A stretch of DNA of 64,000 nucleotides from Deinococcus radiotolerans (GTDB lineage Bacteria; Deinococcota; Deinococci; Deinococcales; Deinococcaceae), in the NCBI RefSeq assembly GCF_014647435.1, contig NZ_BMPE01000003.1, forward strand, positions 248,001-312,000, read 5' to 3'. Numbering within the stretch: the stretch's first letter is position 1; each line of letters starts with the position of its first letter. The position numbers and the translations under genes were made by a program. Below are positions 55,915-64,000 of the stretch, piece after piece. The notes under the pieces were generated by a model. That model did not search any database. It saw nothing but the letters and a program-made list of their open reading frames with translations, and was not told where the DNA came from.

Positions 55915-58761
55915 TTAGCATGTCCGCGCGCTGGGCGCACTGCGCGGCGCGAGCAGCCGCTCGGGCCAGCTGACTTCAAACGCGTCGAACGCGTCCGGTT
56001 CCATGGGGCGCGCGTACAGCCAGCCCTGCGCCAGTTCGCAGCCCGCTTCTTGCAGGACCTGCGCCTGCACCTGGGTTTCCACGCCCTCGGCCAGGAGTTC
56101 CATCCTCAGCGAGCGGGCCATCAGGACGCTGGCGGTCACGATTGCCTGACTTTCCCGCGCGGCCTGCGTGTCCAGCCCCAGGTCCCGCACGAACGCCCGG
56201 TCAATCTTGAGTTCATCGACCGGCAGGGACCGCAGGCTGAACAGCGATGAGTACCCGGTGCCGAAGTCATCCATGCTGACCCGCACGCCCTGCGCCCGGA
56301 GGCCCTGCAGCACCTCGCGCGCGCGCGCCGGATTGTCAATCAGGCCGCTCTCCGTGACCTCCAGCACCACCCGGTCCGGGCGCAGGCCGCTGCCGCTCAG
56401 GGCCTGCGCGACCCGGTCACTGAAGGTCGGGTCGGCCAGCTGGCGGCTGGAGACGTTCACGCTGACACTCAGGTTCGGGTTCGTCCAGCGGGCCGCTTCA
56501 CGCAGGGCGGTCGTCAGGACCCACTCGCCCAGGCGCGGCATCAGGCCCGCGCGCTCCGCAGCGGGAATGAACTGATCCGGGGGGATCACCCCCAGCTCCG
56601 GGTGGGTCCAGCGCAGCAGCGCCTCAGCGCCGATCAGCACGCCGGTGCCCAGCTGCACCTGCGGCTGGTACACCATGCGGAACCCACCGTCCCGCAGGCT
56701 GGCGCGCAGGGCGCTTTCCAGCGTGACGGTGGGAATGCGGGCTGGCGGCGCCGGCTGGAACACCTGACTGAACACCTGCGCGCGTTTGGCCTCGTACAGC
56801 GCCGCGTCTGCCTGCTGAAGCAGGGTGTGCGCGTCCCGGGCGGTGTCCGGCGCGAGACTCCAGCCCACGGACGCTTCGAGCAGCAGGGCGCTGCCCCGCA
56901 CCTCGAACGGTTCCTCGAACAGGGCCTGCAGGTCCCGCACCACGGCCTGCTGGTCCTCAGCCCGGGTCAGCAGGCCGAACTCGTCGCCGCCCATGCGGGC
57001 CAGGGCCAGGAGGCCGCGCTGCTCGGCCAGGTGGCACAGGCGGCGGGCCAGATCGGCCAGCAGCTGATCCCCAACCGCGTGACCGAAGCCGTCGTTCAGG
57101 AACCGGAAGCGGTTCAGGTCCATCAGGCCCAGCGCCAGTGGCGTCTCCTGCCGCAGGGCCGCGGCGGTCCAGTCGGTCAGGGCTGAACGGTTCAGCAGGC
57201 CCGTCAGGGGATCACGGTACGCGAGCCGTTCCAGGCGAACCTTATTCAGGTGCTGCTCAATGAGAATGGCGCCGGACGTGGCGACGGCACTCAGGTTCTC
57301 CACGACCGACGCCGTCCAGGCGTGCGGGACCGGGTGGGTCGCCAGGAGCGCCCCCAGCACCTGACCGTCCAGGCCGAACAGCGGCAGCTCGATCAGGCTG
57401 CGGGCGTGCGGGCGCACCTGCCGGTGCAGCGCGGGACTGCCGGGGGCGTCCAGGTCGTACGTGACGGCCGCCCGGCCCTGCTGGGCGGGGTCTAGGGCGT
57501 GCCAGTGCGCGGTCAGTTCGTCGGGTGGGATGGCGCGCAGGGCCTGCTGCACCTCGGGCGGCAGGTGCCCCTCGAACTCGGTCGGGTGGCTGGCGATGAC
57601 CGCCCCGATCTGCCAGCCGATCTCCCAGTTGTCCGCGTGCGCGAGCAGCGGCGTCAGCGAGGCCGACAGGGGCGCGCCCGCCAGGGCCAGCCGGTGGGCC
57701 TGCGCGGTGCGTTCCCGCCAGATGTCCGCCGTGCGCTGCGCGGTGATGTCCCGCAGGTTCACGGCCCAGTGACTGCGCTGCCCGTCGGCGTCCAGGATCG
57801 CGTTGATGTGCACTTCCAGCCACTGCTGAGCTTCAGGCAGGAACAGCGTGTCACGCAGCGCCTCCGTACGCGGCAGGCCCTCCAGCTGCCCGAGCATCTG
57901 CAGGACGTTCACGCTGTTGCCGCGCGCCATGGGCCACTCGGGCAGAGGCGTGTCCGGCAGGGCCTCCAGACCGTGGTGGCGGAGCAGGTCCAGCATGGCC
58001 GGGTTGGCGTACTCCACGCGCTGATGCCCGGGTCCTGAGCGCGCGTCGATGACCAGCAGCGGGTCGCGTGAGGTGTCCACCATGGTCCGCAGCAGGCGCC
58101 GCTGGTCCTCCTGGGTGCGGTCGCGGGTCTGGTCCTCACCGTAGCCGAGCATCAGCTGCAAGTTGCCCGCTTCATCCAGCAGCGGCTGGTACGTGCGGCG
58201 TAGGTACGAGGTGCGCGCGCCGCTGAACGTCTCGACGAACTGCACGCTCTGGCCGCTGCGCGCCGCCTCCTGAAAATGCCGGGCGCGGGTGGCGGCCCGC
58301 TCGGTCGGGTGCGCGCGCCACTGCATGTACTCAAGATCCGTCCGGCCGATGATGCCCCGGCGCACCGCCGCGTCCCGGATGGCGGCCGGGTTCACGTACA
58401 GGTACCGCCCGCTGGCGTTCAGGACGGCCACGTCGGTGGGCATGGCGTCCAGGACCGTGTGACTCAGCTGATGCAGGGGGCACAGCAGCGTGGCGTGTGC
58501 CAGCCCCCCAAGCGGCTGCGCCTGACAGGGCACCGGTCCGGCGGGACTGTGCAGGACCACGTTCGGGGCCAGCGCGCGGCCAGGAGAAGCGGCCATCAGG
58601 CCCGGCGGCAGGGCCTCGCCGGGCGTCAGGGTAAGCCCCAGCAGGGTGCTCATCGCGTCCGTGCAGCCCAGCACGGCGTGGGTGCGGTCATCCAGGATCA
58701 GGACCGCCAGCGCGGCACCAGGCGCCTCGGGCTCAGCCTGGACATCCGGTGCGGGATTCAT
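55915..58761 (-). CDS. PAS-PAS-GAF-GGDEF-EAL c-di-GMP signalling protein
   Basis: 948 aa, soluble. N-terminal PAS-like domains (about residues 15-100, 100-205 and 215-340: LDAMPTDVAVLNASGRYLYV, VDTSRDPLLVID) are followed by a GAF-like domain (about 345-510) and a GGDEF domain (about 515-680) with intact MGGDEFGLL and RDPLTGLLNRSAL. The EAL domain (about 690-935) is also complete: AEALLRWTH, VNVSSRQLAD, EVTESGLID, DDFGTGYSSLFSL, LKIDRAFV, AEGVET and QGWLYARPM. Both synthase and phosphodiesterase activity are possible. It is the third c-di-GMP protein of the window. Confidence 0.92.
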   Translation of the reverse strand: MNPAPDVQAEPEAPGAALAVLILDDRTHAVLGCTDAMSTLLGLTLTPGEALPPGLMAASPGRALAPNVVLHSPAGPVPCQAQPLGGLAHATLLCPLHQLSHTVLDAMPTDVAVLNASGRYLYVNPAAIRDAAVRRGIIGRTDLEYMQWRAHPTERAATRARHFQEAARSGQSVQFVETFSGARTSYLRRTYQPLLDEAGNLQLMLGYGEDQTRDRTQEDQRRLLRTMVDTSRDPLLVIDARSGPGHQRVEYANPAMLDLLRHHGLEALPDTPLPEWPMARGNSVNVLQMLGQLEGLPRTEALRDTLFLPEAQQWLEVHINAILDADGQRSHWAVNLRDITAQRTADIWRERTAQAHRLALAGAPLSASLTPLLAHADNWEIGWQIGAVIASHPTEFEGHLPPEVQQALRAIPPDELTAHWHALDPAQQGRAAVTYDLDAPGSPALHRQVRPHARSLIELPLFGLDGQVLGALLATHPVPHAWTASVVENLSAVATSGAILIEQHLNKVRLERLAYRDPLTGLLNRSALTDWTAAALRQETPLALGLMDLNRFRFLNDGFGHAVGDQLLADLARRLCHLAEQRGLLALARMGGDEFGLLTRAEDQQAVVRDLQALFEEPFEVRGSALLLEASVGWSLAPDTARDAHTLLQQADAALYEAKRAQVFSQVFQPAPPARIPTVTLESALRASLRDGGFRMVYQPQVQLGTGVLIGAEALLRWTHPELGVIPPDQFIPAAERAGLMPRLGEWVLTTALREAARWTNPNLSVSVNVSSRQLADPTFSDRVAQALSGSGLRPDRVVLEVTESGLIDNPARAREVLQGLRAQGVRVSMDDFGTGYSSLFSLRSLPVDELKIDRAFVRDLGLDTQAARESQAIVTASVLMARSLRMELLAEGVETQVQAQVLQEAGCELAQGWLYARPMEPDAFDAFEVSWPERLLAPRSAPSARTC

Positions 58762-58951
58762 GGCTCAGTGTGACGTGTCGGGCCGGTACCGACCCCCGAA
58801 ACTGACCACCATGAAGGCTTAAGTGAATGCTCATGCAGAAGTGGGCAGGTGTACAGTTCCGCTGCGTTCCCCGTGCCGGGGCGGCCCGACCAGCGCGGCC
58901 CCCGTGACATACTGCGGGCACCTGCATTCACAACCCACCCGGAGGCACCGC

Positions 58952-61081
58952 ATGACCCTCAGTCCACCCCCACGGCCCCGCGACGGCCTGCACTACCGCG
59001 CCTGCAACCTGTGCGAGGCCATCTGCGGCCTGCGCATCACCGTGCAGGGCGGCCAGGTCACCGACGTGCGCGGCGACCCCCACGACCCCCTCTCCCGCGG
59101 TCACATCTGCCCCAAGGGCGCGGCCCTGCCTGACCTGCACGCCGACCCGGACCGCCTGAAAACGCCGCTGCGCCGCGACGGCGACACCTGGCACCCCATG
59201 ACCTGGGACGACGCCCTTGACCTGGTCGCCCGGCGCCTGCGCGAGGTGCAGGCCGAGCACGGCTCGGACAGCGTCGCCACCTTCCAGGGCAACCCCAGTG
59301 TGCACAACAGCGGCACCCTCCTGACCGCCGGAGCGTTCCTGAAGGCGCTGGGCACCCGCAACCGCTACAGCGCCACCAGCACCGACCAGCTGCCTCACCA
59401 CTACGCCGCGGCCGAGATGTTCGGCCACCCCCTGCTGCTGCCCATTCCCGACGTGGACCGCACCGACTTCCTGCTCATGCTGGGCGCCAACCCGCTGGCC
59501 AGCAACGGCAGCATCCTGACCGCGCCCGGCATGCGCGAGCGGCTGCGCGCCATCCGGGACCGCGGCGGGCGCGTCGTGCTGCTCGACCCGCGCCGCACCG
59601 AGAGCGCCGCGCACGCCAGCGAGTACCACCCGATCCGCCCCGGCAGCGACGCCCTGTTCCTGATGGCCCTGCTGCACGTGATCCTCACCGAGGACCTGGC
59701 CCGCCCTGGCCGCCTGGCCGACTTCACCGACGGCCTGAGCGACCTGCGCGCCGCTGCCGCGCCCTACACCCCCGAAGCCGTCGAGGCGGCCACCGGCGTC
59801 CCGGCCGCCACCACCCGCGACCTGGCGCGCGCGTTCGCCCGCGCGCCCCGCGCCGCCGCGTACGGCCGCATCGGCCTGAGCGTCCAGGCGTTCGGCGGCC
59901 TGTGCCAGTGGCTGCTGAACACCCTGAACCTCGTGACCGGTAACCTGGACCGCGAGGGCGGCGCCATGTTCCCCCACCCGGCCTTTGACCTGCTGACCGG
60001 CGCCCACGCGGGCCAGACGCACCACGGCCGCTTTCACTCCCGCGTGCGCCGCCTGCCGGAATTCGACGGGGAACTGCCGAACGCCGCGCTGGCCGAGGAG
60101 ATCCTCACGCCCGGCGAGGGGCAGATCCGCGCGCTCGTCACGGTCGCCGGGAATCCCGTCCTGAGCACCCCCGGCGGCACGGACCTGGACCGCGCGCTGG
60201 GAGGCCTGGACTTCATGGTCAGCATTGACCCGTACCTGAACGAAACCACCCGCCACGCCCACGTGATCCTGCCGCCCGCCACCGGCCTGGAAGTCGAGCA
60301 CTACGACGTGATCTTCCATCACTTCGCAGTGCGCGCCACCGCCCGCCTGAACGAGCCGGTCTTCCCGGTCAGCGCCGAACAGCGCTTCGACCACCAGATC
60401 TTCGCGGGCCTCACCGAACGCCTGACCGGCAAACGCCTCGCCAGCCCCGCCGAGCGGCTCGACGCCGGTCTGCGCCACGGCCCGCACGGGCTCAGTCTGG
60501 ACGAGGTCCGCGCCCACCCGCACGGCCTGGACCTGGGCCCCATGACGCCCGTGCTGCCCGCGCGGCTCCTCACAGCCAGCGGCCGCATTCAGGTGCTCCC
60601 CGAACCCATGCGGCGCGACCTGGCGCGCCTGCACGCCGCCCTGACCGCCCCGGTCCCGCCCCTGGTGCTCATCGGGCGGCGGCAGCTGCGCAGCAACAAC
60701 TCCTGGATGCACAACACGCCCCGCCTGATGCGCGGCCCCGACCGCTGCACCCTACACCTCAACCCCGCCGACGCGCCCGGTCTGCGCAGCGGTCAGCTCG
60801 TGCAGGTCACCTCCCGGGTCGGGCAGGTCACGGTGCCGGTCGAACTGACCGAGGACGTCATGCCGGGCGTCGCCAGCCTCCCGCACGGTTTCGGCCACGC
60901 GCGCGCCGGCACCCGCCTGGGCGTCGCGCAGGCCCACCCGGGCGTCAGTCTGAACGACCTGACTGACCCGCTGCTGCTGGATGACCTTACGGGGAACGCC
61001 GCCCTGAACGGCACACCCGTTCAGATCAGCCCGGCCCCCCAGGACACTCCGCCCGCGGAGATCGCCGTCCCTTCCGCCTGA
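58952..61081 (+). CDS. Molybdopterin-dependent oxidoreductase with one 4Fe-4S cluster, substrate unknown
   Basis: 709 aa. The N-terminal cluster motif CNLCEAICGLRI plus HICPKG gives C-x2-C-x3-C and the distal Cys. Molybdopterin-binding regions of the DMSO reductase superfamily follow: HPMTWDDALDLVARRL, FQGNPSVHNSG, LMLGANPLASN, VVLLDPRRTESA and near the C-terminus SNNSWMHNTPRLM and GVASLPHGFGHAR. There is no Tat signal, so it is cytoplasmic. No electron-transfer or membrane subunit and no chaperone gene are adjacent. CGGAGG precedes the ATG. Formate dehydrogenase-like and thiosulfate- or nitrate-type reductases are all possible. Confidence 0.9.
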   Translation: MTLSPPPRPRDGLHYRACNLCEAICGLRITVQGGQVTDVRGDPHDPLSRGHICPKGAALPDLHADPDRLKTPLRRDGDTWHPMTWDDALDLVARRLREVQAEHGSDSVATFQGNPSVHNSGTLLTAGAFLKALGTRNRYSATSTDQLPHHYAAAEMFGHPLLLPIPDVDRTDFLLMLGANPLASNGSILTAPGMRERLRAIRDRGGRVVLLDPRRTESAAHASEYHPIRPGSDALFLMALLHVILTEDLARPGRLADFTDGLSDLRAAAAPYTPEAVEAATGVPAATTRDLARAFARAPRAAAYGRIGLSVQAFGGLCQWLLNTLNLVTGNLDREGGAMFPHPAFDLLTGAHAGQTHHGRFHSRVRRLPEFDGELPNAALAEEILTPGEGQIRALVTVAGNPVLSTPGGTDLDRALGGLDFMVSIDPYLNETTRHAHVILPPATGLEVEHYDVIFHHFAVRATARLNEPVFPVSAEQRFDHQIFAGLTERLTGKRLASPAERLDAGLRHGPHGLSLDEVRAHPHGLDLGPMTPVLPARLLTASGRIQVLPEPMRRDLARLHAALTAPVPPLVLIGRRQLRSNNSWMHNTPRLMRGPDRCTLHLNPADAPGLRSGQLVQVTSRVGQVTVPVELTEDVMPGVASLPHGFGHARAGTRLGVAQAHPGVSLNDLTDPLLLDDLTGNAALNGTPVQISPAPQDTPPAEIAVPSA

Positions 61082-61092
61082 ATTAGGCCTCT

Positions 61093-61126
61093 GGTCCTGG
61101 CCGGCGCTGAAGCGGCCGGGACCTTT
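61093..61126. terminator. Hairpin terminator between convergent genes
   Basis: GGTCCTGGCC (61093-61102) pairs with GGCCGGGACC (61114-61123) including one U-G wobble; TTT follows on the plus strand. It terminates the oxidoreductase gene and perhaps also the nagZ operon from the other side. Confidence 0.6.
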
Positions 61127-62583
61127 CAGTGGGCTGCCAGCGTCTGCGCAAGCGCCCGGAGATTCGGCTCGCGGAACCCGTGCGTGACCACGGCGGGCAG
61201 GGGCAGCGCGGCCGCGTCGTCGGCATTCCACAGGCACAGGTGCCAGGCGCGCCCGGCCACGGTCGGCGCCAGCGCGCGGGCCTCGTCCGTCACGCCCCAG
61301 CGGCCCGTGCTTGCCAGCAGGACCGGGGCCTGCGGGTGCGCGTTCAGAACCTGGGCCGTGCCTGCCGGGTCCAGCAGGTCGGCGGTCACCAGCGCCGGGA
61401 AGTGCGGGCTCAGCGCCCTGCTCAGATGCTCCAGCGTCACGAAGTCGCCGTACGGGCCGCCCAGAGCGGTATGGGCGGGCGCCAGCAGCAGCACGGGTGC
61501 GGCGGCGTCCAGCCGGGGCCCCTCGCCCTGCACGCGCAGCGTGGCCCGCGCCCAGTCCCGCAGCGCGGCGCGGTCCTGCTCCTGCCGGTCCGCCGCGTAG
61601 GGGCGCGGCTGGCCCGGGAACCGCTGCGCGGCGCGGTCCAGCCGCATCACGGCCTCGTTCAGGCGGGCGTCGCTGACGGTACCGTCGGCCTGTGCGGTCC
61701 TCAGGGCGTGCACATGGGCGTCCGTGACCGTCCGGTCCCCGTGCCCGCAGACGAGCACGGCGTCCGCCCCGGCGGTCAGCGCCAGGCCCGCCGCGCGCCC
61801 CTGCGGCCAGCGCCGGGCGATGGCGCCCATGTCCATCGCGTCGGTCACGATCACACCGTCATAGCCCCATTCGCCGCGCAGCACGCCGTTCAGCAGGGTA
61901 GGGGAGAGGGTCGCGGGCCACGCGGGGTCCAGCTGCGGATACAGGATGTGCGCGGTCATCACACTGCCCAGCCCCGCGTGCGCGGCGGCGCGGAACGGCA
62001 CCCATTCCGCCGCCTCCAGCTGCGCGCGGCTCTTGTTCACCACCGGCAGGTCCTCGTGACTGTCCACGCGGGTGTCCCCGTGCCCGGGATAGTGCTTCAC
62101 GGCGCTCAGGACGCCCGCCGCCTCGCTCCCGCGCGCCCAGGCCACGCCCAGCCGCGCCACGCGGTGCGGGTCCGCGCCGAAGGACCGCTCCCCGATCACC
62201 GGGTTCAGCGGGTCTACGTTCACATCCAGGCTGGGCGCGAAATTCCAGTTGATGCCCAGCTCCAGCAGGCCGCGCGCCGCGATCTGCCCGGCATGAAACG
62301 CGGCGTCCTCGTCCAGGTCACCCAGCGCCTGCGGAGTGGGGGGCGGCGGCACGTCCAGGCGGCGCAGCACCGCGCCGCCTTCCTGATCCGTGGCGATCAG
62401 GGCGTCGCGGCCCAGCGCGTCGCGGATGTCCGCGGTCAGGCGGGCGGTACGCTGCGGCGTGGTGATGTTCCGCGCGAACAGGCACACGCCGCCCACCGGG
62501 TGCGCCCGCAGCCAGCGCGCGTCTTCTGGGGTCAGGTCCGCGCCCGGCAGGTCAATGATCAGTGTGGCTTCCGGCCGGATCAT
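61126..62583 (-). CDS. nagZ: Beta-N-acetylhexosaminidase, glycoside hydrolase family 3
   Basis: 485 aa. The GH3 TIM barrel (about residues 1-320) contains ATDQEGGAVLRRLD, NWNFAPSLDVNVDP, the NagZ-type loop KHYPGHGDTRVDSHEDLP with the His used as acid/base, and the nucleophile Asp in VIVTDAMDMGAIARRW. A second domain (about 340-480) follows, longer than in the minimal enterobacterial NagZ. No signal peptide, so it acts on internalised amino-sugar oligomers or cell-wall fragments. The ATG overlaps the stop of the SIS gene (ATGA). Confidence 0.9.
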   Translation of the reverse strand: MIRPEATLIIDLPGADLTPEDARWLRAHPVGGVCLFARNITTPQRTARLTADIRDALGRDALIATDQEGGAVLRRLDVPPPPTPQALGDLDEDAAFHAGQIAARGLLELGINWNFAPSLDVNVDPLNPVIGERSFGADPHRVARLGVAWARGSEAAGVLSAVKHYPGHGDTRVDSHEDLPVVNKSRAQLEAAEWVPFRAAAHAGLGSVMTAHILYPQLDPAWPATLSPTLLNGVLRGEWGYDGVIVTDAMDMGAIARRWPQGRAAGLALTAGADAVLVCGHGDRTVTDAHVHALRTAQADGTVSDARLNEAVMRLDRAAQRFPGQPRPYAADRQEQDRAALRDWARATLRVQGEGPRLDAAAPVLLLAPAHTALGGPYGDFVTLEHLSRALSPHFPALVTADLLDPAGTAQVLNAHPQAPVLLASTGRWGVTDEARALAPTVAGRAWHLCLWNADDAAALPLPAVVTHGFREPNLRALAQTLAAH

Positions 62584-63614
62584 CGGGTGCGGGTCACCTT
62601 GCTCAGGCGTGGGGGCGCGTCTGGGTTCTCGCCGCGCAGCACGGCCAGGTGCGCGATCAGCAGCTGCGCCGCCAGTGCCGACACCGCCGGGTCCGTCAGC
62701 GGGTGCCCGCTGGCCGGGGTGGGCAGGTCCGCCGCGCGGTCCGGCGTGTCGGCGCCGATCACGGTGACGGGCGTGCCGTACCCGCCCAGCGTGCGCAGCG
62801 TGTCCGCCGTGAAGGGCGCCGTGGCGTCCCGCGCCTGGAAGAACAGCGCGGGCGTCATGGGATCGGCCAGCCGCGCCGGGCCGTGCGCGAATTCTGCGGT
62901 GGAGAATGGCAGCGCTGCGAGGCCTGCCGTCTCCTGGAACTTCAGGGCGACCTCGGCGGCCACTCCCGCGTGCAGGCCGCGCCCGAGGACCAGCAGCCGG
63001 TGCGGTACGTCGCGGGCCAGCTGCGCCGCGAGGTCGCACGCCCGCGCCTCGGCCCGCAGGGTGGCCTCCAGCGTATCCGGCAGGGCGTCCAGGGCGCGGG
63101 CCAGCGCCGGGTCGGGCTGCCAGGCCTGGACGAGCCGCGCGCCCAGCACGAGCGCCGCCAGGTAACTCTTCGTGGCGGCCACGGCGCGTTCCTCGCCCGC
63201 GCACAGCGGCACGACCAGATCAGCCGCCTGGGCCAGCGGACTGCCCTCCACGTTCACCAGGGCGCAGGTGAGGGCCCCGGCGGCGCGGGCGCGGGTCAGC
63301 GCCTCGACCAGATCCGGACTGCCGCCCGACTGGCTGATCGCCAGGACCAGCGCCCCGCGCAGGTCGAGGTCGGCGCCGTACACGCCGCTGACGCTGGGCG
63401 CGGCACTCATGACCGGGAGGCGCACCTGGGTTTCCAGCGCGTACTTCAGGGTGGTGGCGGCGTGGTCGGACGAGCCGCGCGCTAAGGTGACCACGTAACT
63501 GGGGGCGAAAGCGCGGATGGCGCGCGCGGCGGCGTCCAGCGCGGCGCTGCCCGCCTGCCGGGCGGCGACCTGCGGGGCCTCGCGGGCCTCGGTCAGCATC
63601 AGGGGTTCGGTCAT
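62580..63614 (-). CDS. SIS-domain glucosamine-6-phosphate deaminase (NagB-II/GlmS-like)
   Basis: 344 aa with two SIS sugar-phosphate isomerase domains (about residues 35-165 and 190-330). The first has TLARGSSDHAATTLKYALE and AISQSGGSPD, the second VLGRGLHAGVAAEVALKFQET, all typical of GlmS isomerase-like proteins. No N-terminal amidotransferase domain is present, so the likely reaction is deamination of glucosamine-6-phosphate to fructose-6-phosphate, as in NagB-II. ATGA overlaps join it to the permease before and nagZ after. Confidence 0.88.
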   Translation of the reverse strand: MTEPLMLTEAREAPQVAARQAGSAALDAAARAIRAFAPSYVVTLARGSSDHAATTLKYALETQVRLPVMSAAPSVSGVYGADLDLRGALVLAISQSGGSPDLVEALTRARAAGALTCALVNVEGSPLAQAADLVVPLCAGEERAVAATKSYLAALVLGARLVQAWQPDPALARALDALPDTLEATLRAEARACDLAAQLARDVPHRLLVLGRGLHAGVAAEVALKFQETAGLAALPFSTAEFAHGPARLADPMTPALFFQARDATAPFTADTLRTLGGYGTPVTVIGADTPDRAADLPTPASGHPLTDPAVSALAAQLLIAHLAVLRGENPDAPPRLSKVTRTR

Positions 63615-64000
63615 TTCACAGCTCCTTCCATGCCGCGCAGGAACAGCCGCTGCGCCGCCAGGAACACCAGCAGCACGGGCAGCATCATGATGATCGACCC
63701 GGCGGCGATGTTGAACGGGTCGTAGTTGAACTGCCCCTTGAGTTTCAGCACCGCCACCGCCAGCGGGGCCTTGTCGGGCGCGCCGGACAGGACCAGCATG
63801 GGCCAGAAGTACGCGTTCCAGGTGGTGACGGTCGTGAAGATACCCAGCGCCGCGAGGCTCGGGCGGGTCAGCGGCAGCATGATCCGCGTGAGGATCGTCA
63901 GTTCGCTGGCCCCGTCCAGCCGGGCGGCTTCCAGCAGCGCCGCCGGAATCGCCAGGAACGCCTGACGCATCAGGAAGATCCCGAACGCGCCCGCAATGGT
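63611..64000 (-). CDS. Sugar ABC transporter permease (MalG type), cut by the window edge
   Basis: The last 129 codons are inside the window; the reading frame is open to the edge and continues upstream of the internal Met at 63970. The EAA-loop (LLEAARLDGASELTILTRIMLP), three membrane helices and the final LRGMEGAVK are typical of MalG-type permeases. The stop overlaps the deaminase start. With nagZ and the deaminase it forms an amino-sugar uptake and breakdown operon, probably for GlcNAc oligomers. Confidence 0.9.
   Translation of the reverse strand, partial: TIAGAFGIFLMRQAFLAIPAALLEAARLDGASELTILTRIMLPLTRPSLAALGIFTTVTTWNAYFWPMLVLSGAPDKAPLAVAVLKLKGQFNYDPFNIAAGSIIMMLPVLLVFLAAQRLFLRGMEGAVK

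Overview
The window looks like chromosome of a Deinococcus-type bacterium (Deinococcota). This is an inference from very high GC, compact operons joined by ATGA, GTGA or TGATG overlaps, frequent GTG starts, and a recurring leaderless-mRNA signature (TANNNT lying 5-7 nt before a start codon, at least eight cases here). The gene content also fits: an aqualysin-like S8 protease, a GH42 beta-galactosidase, multiple c-di-GMP proteins and acyl-CoA dehydrogenases. I see no rRNA, tRNA, CRISPR array or intact mobile element.

Layout. 1-3.8 kb: edge of a secreted-protein gene, a TetR regulator, a CHASE4-like/EAL phosphodiesterase and a small unknown gene. 3.9-13.5 kb: one tightly coupled minus-strand operon for ureide (allantoin) catabolism. 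Its order of transcription is malate synthase, IclR regulator, a second malate synthase-like protein, allantoate amidohydrolase, allantoinase, an unrelated low-GC WapI-immunity-like gene, ureidoglycine aminohydrolase and malic enzyme. Together these would take allantoin to glyoxylate, malate and pyruvate, except that no ureidoglycolate lyase is visible. A palindrome fit for an IclR protein sits just upstream. 13.6-17.6 kb: a LodA-type quinoprotein oxidase fused to a catalase-like domain, with its LodB-type flavoprotein. 18-21 kb: an acyl-CoA dehydrogenase, transaldolase and a frameshifted cyclase. 21.1-29.1 kb: an OB-fold membrane protein, a flotillin and a giant AAA+ ATPase, introduced by an 8-codon leaderless mini-cistron. 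29.2-35.9 kb: secreted S8 protease, RsgA (again behind a leaderless mini-cistron), an ABC exporter, a REC-GGDEF protein and a 29-aa membrane ORF.

35.9-42.7 kb: an iron/siderophore import locus with one ATPase, two permeases, three binding proteins and a sucraseferredoxin-like candidate reductase, driven by a clear leaderless promoter with a palindrome between -35 and -10. 42.7-49.6 kb: a small unknown gene, then a sugar ABC importer plus GH42 beta-galactosidase operon controlled by a divergent LacI regulator. Three identical 13-bp operators lie between them, and the lacI gene seems to begin at an ATC codon. 49.6-54.8 kb: winged-helix regulator, serine hydrolase, acyl-CoA dehydrogenase, quinone oxidoreductase and MerR regulator. 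54.8-64 kb: amino-sugar salvage (nagA; then nagZ, an SIS-domain deaminase and a sugar permease that runs off the window), a PAS-GAF-GGDEF-EAL protein and an orphan molybdopterin oxidoreductase.

The most interesting items are the catalase-LodA fusion, the flotillin/giant-ATPase cluster, the leaderless mini-cistrons coupled to weak-start genes, the ATC start of lacI, and the ureide operon with duplicated malate synthases and an embedded immunity-like gene.
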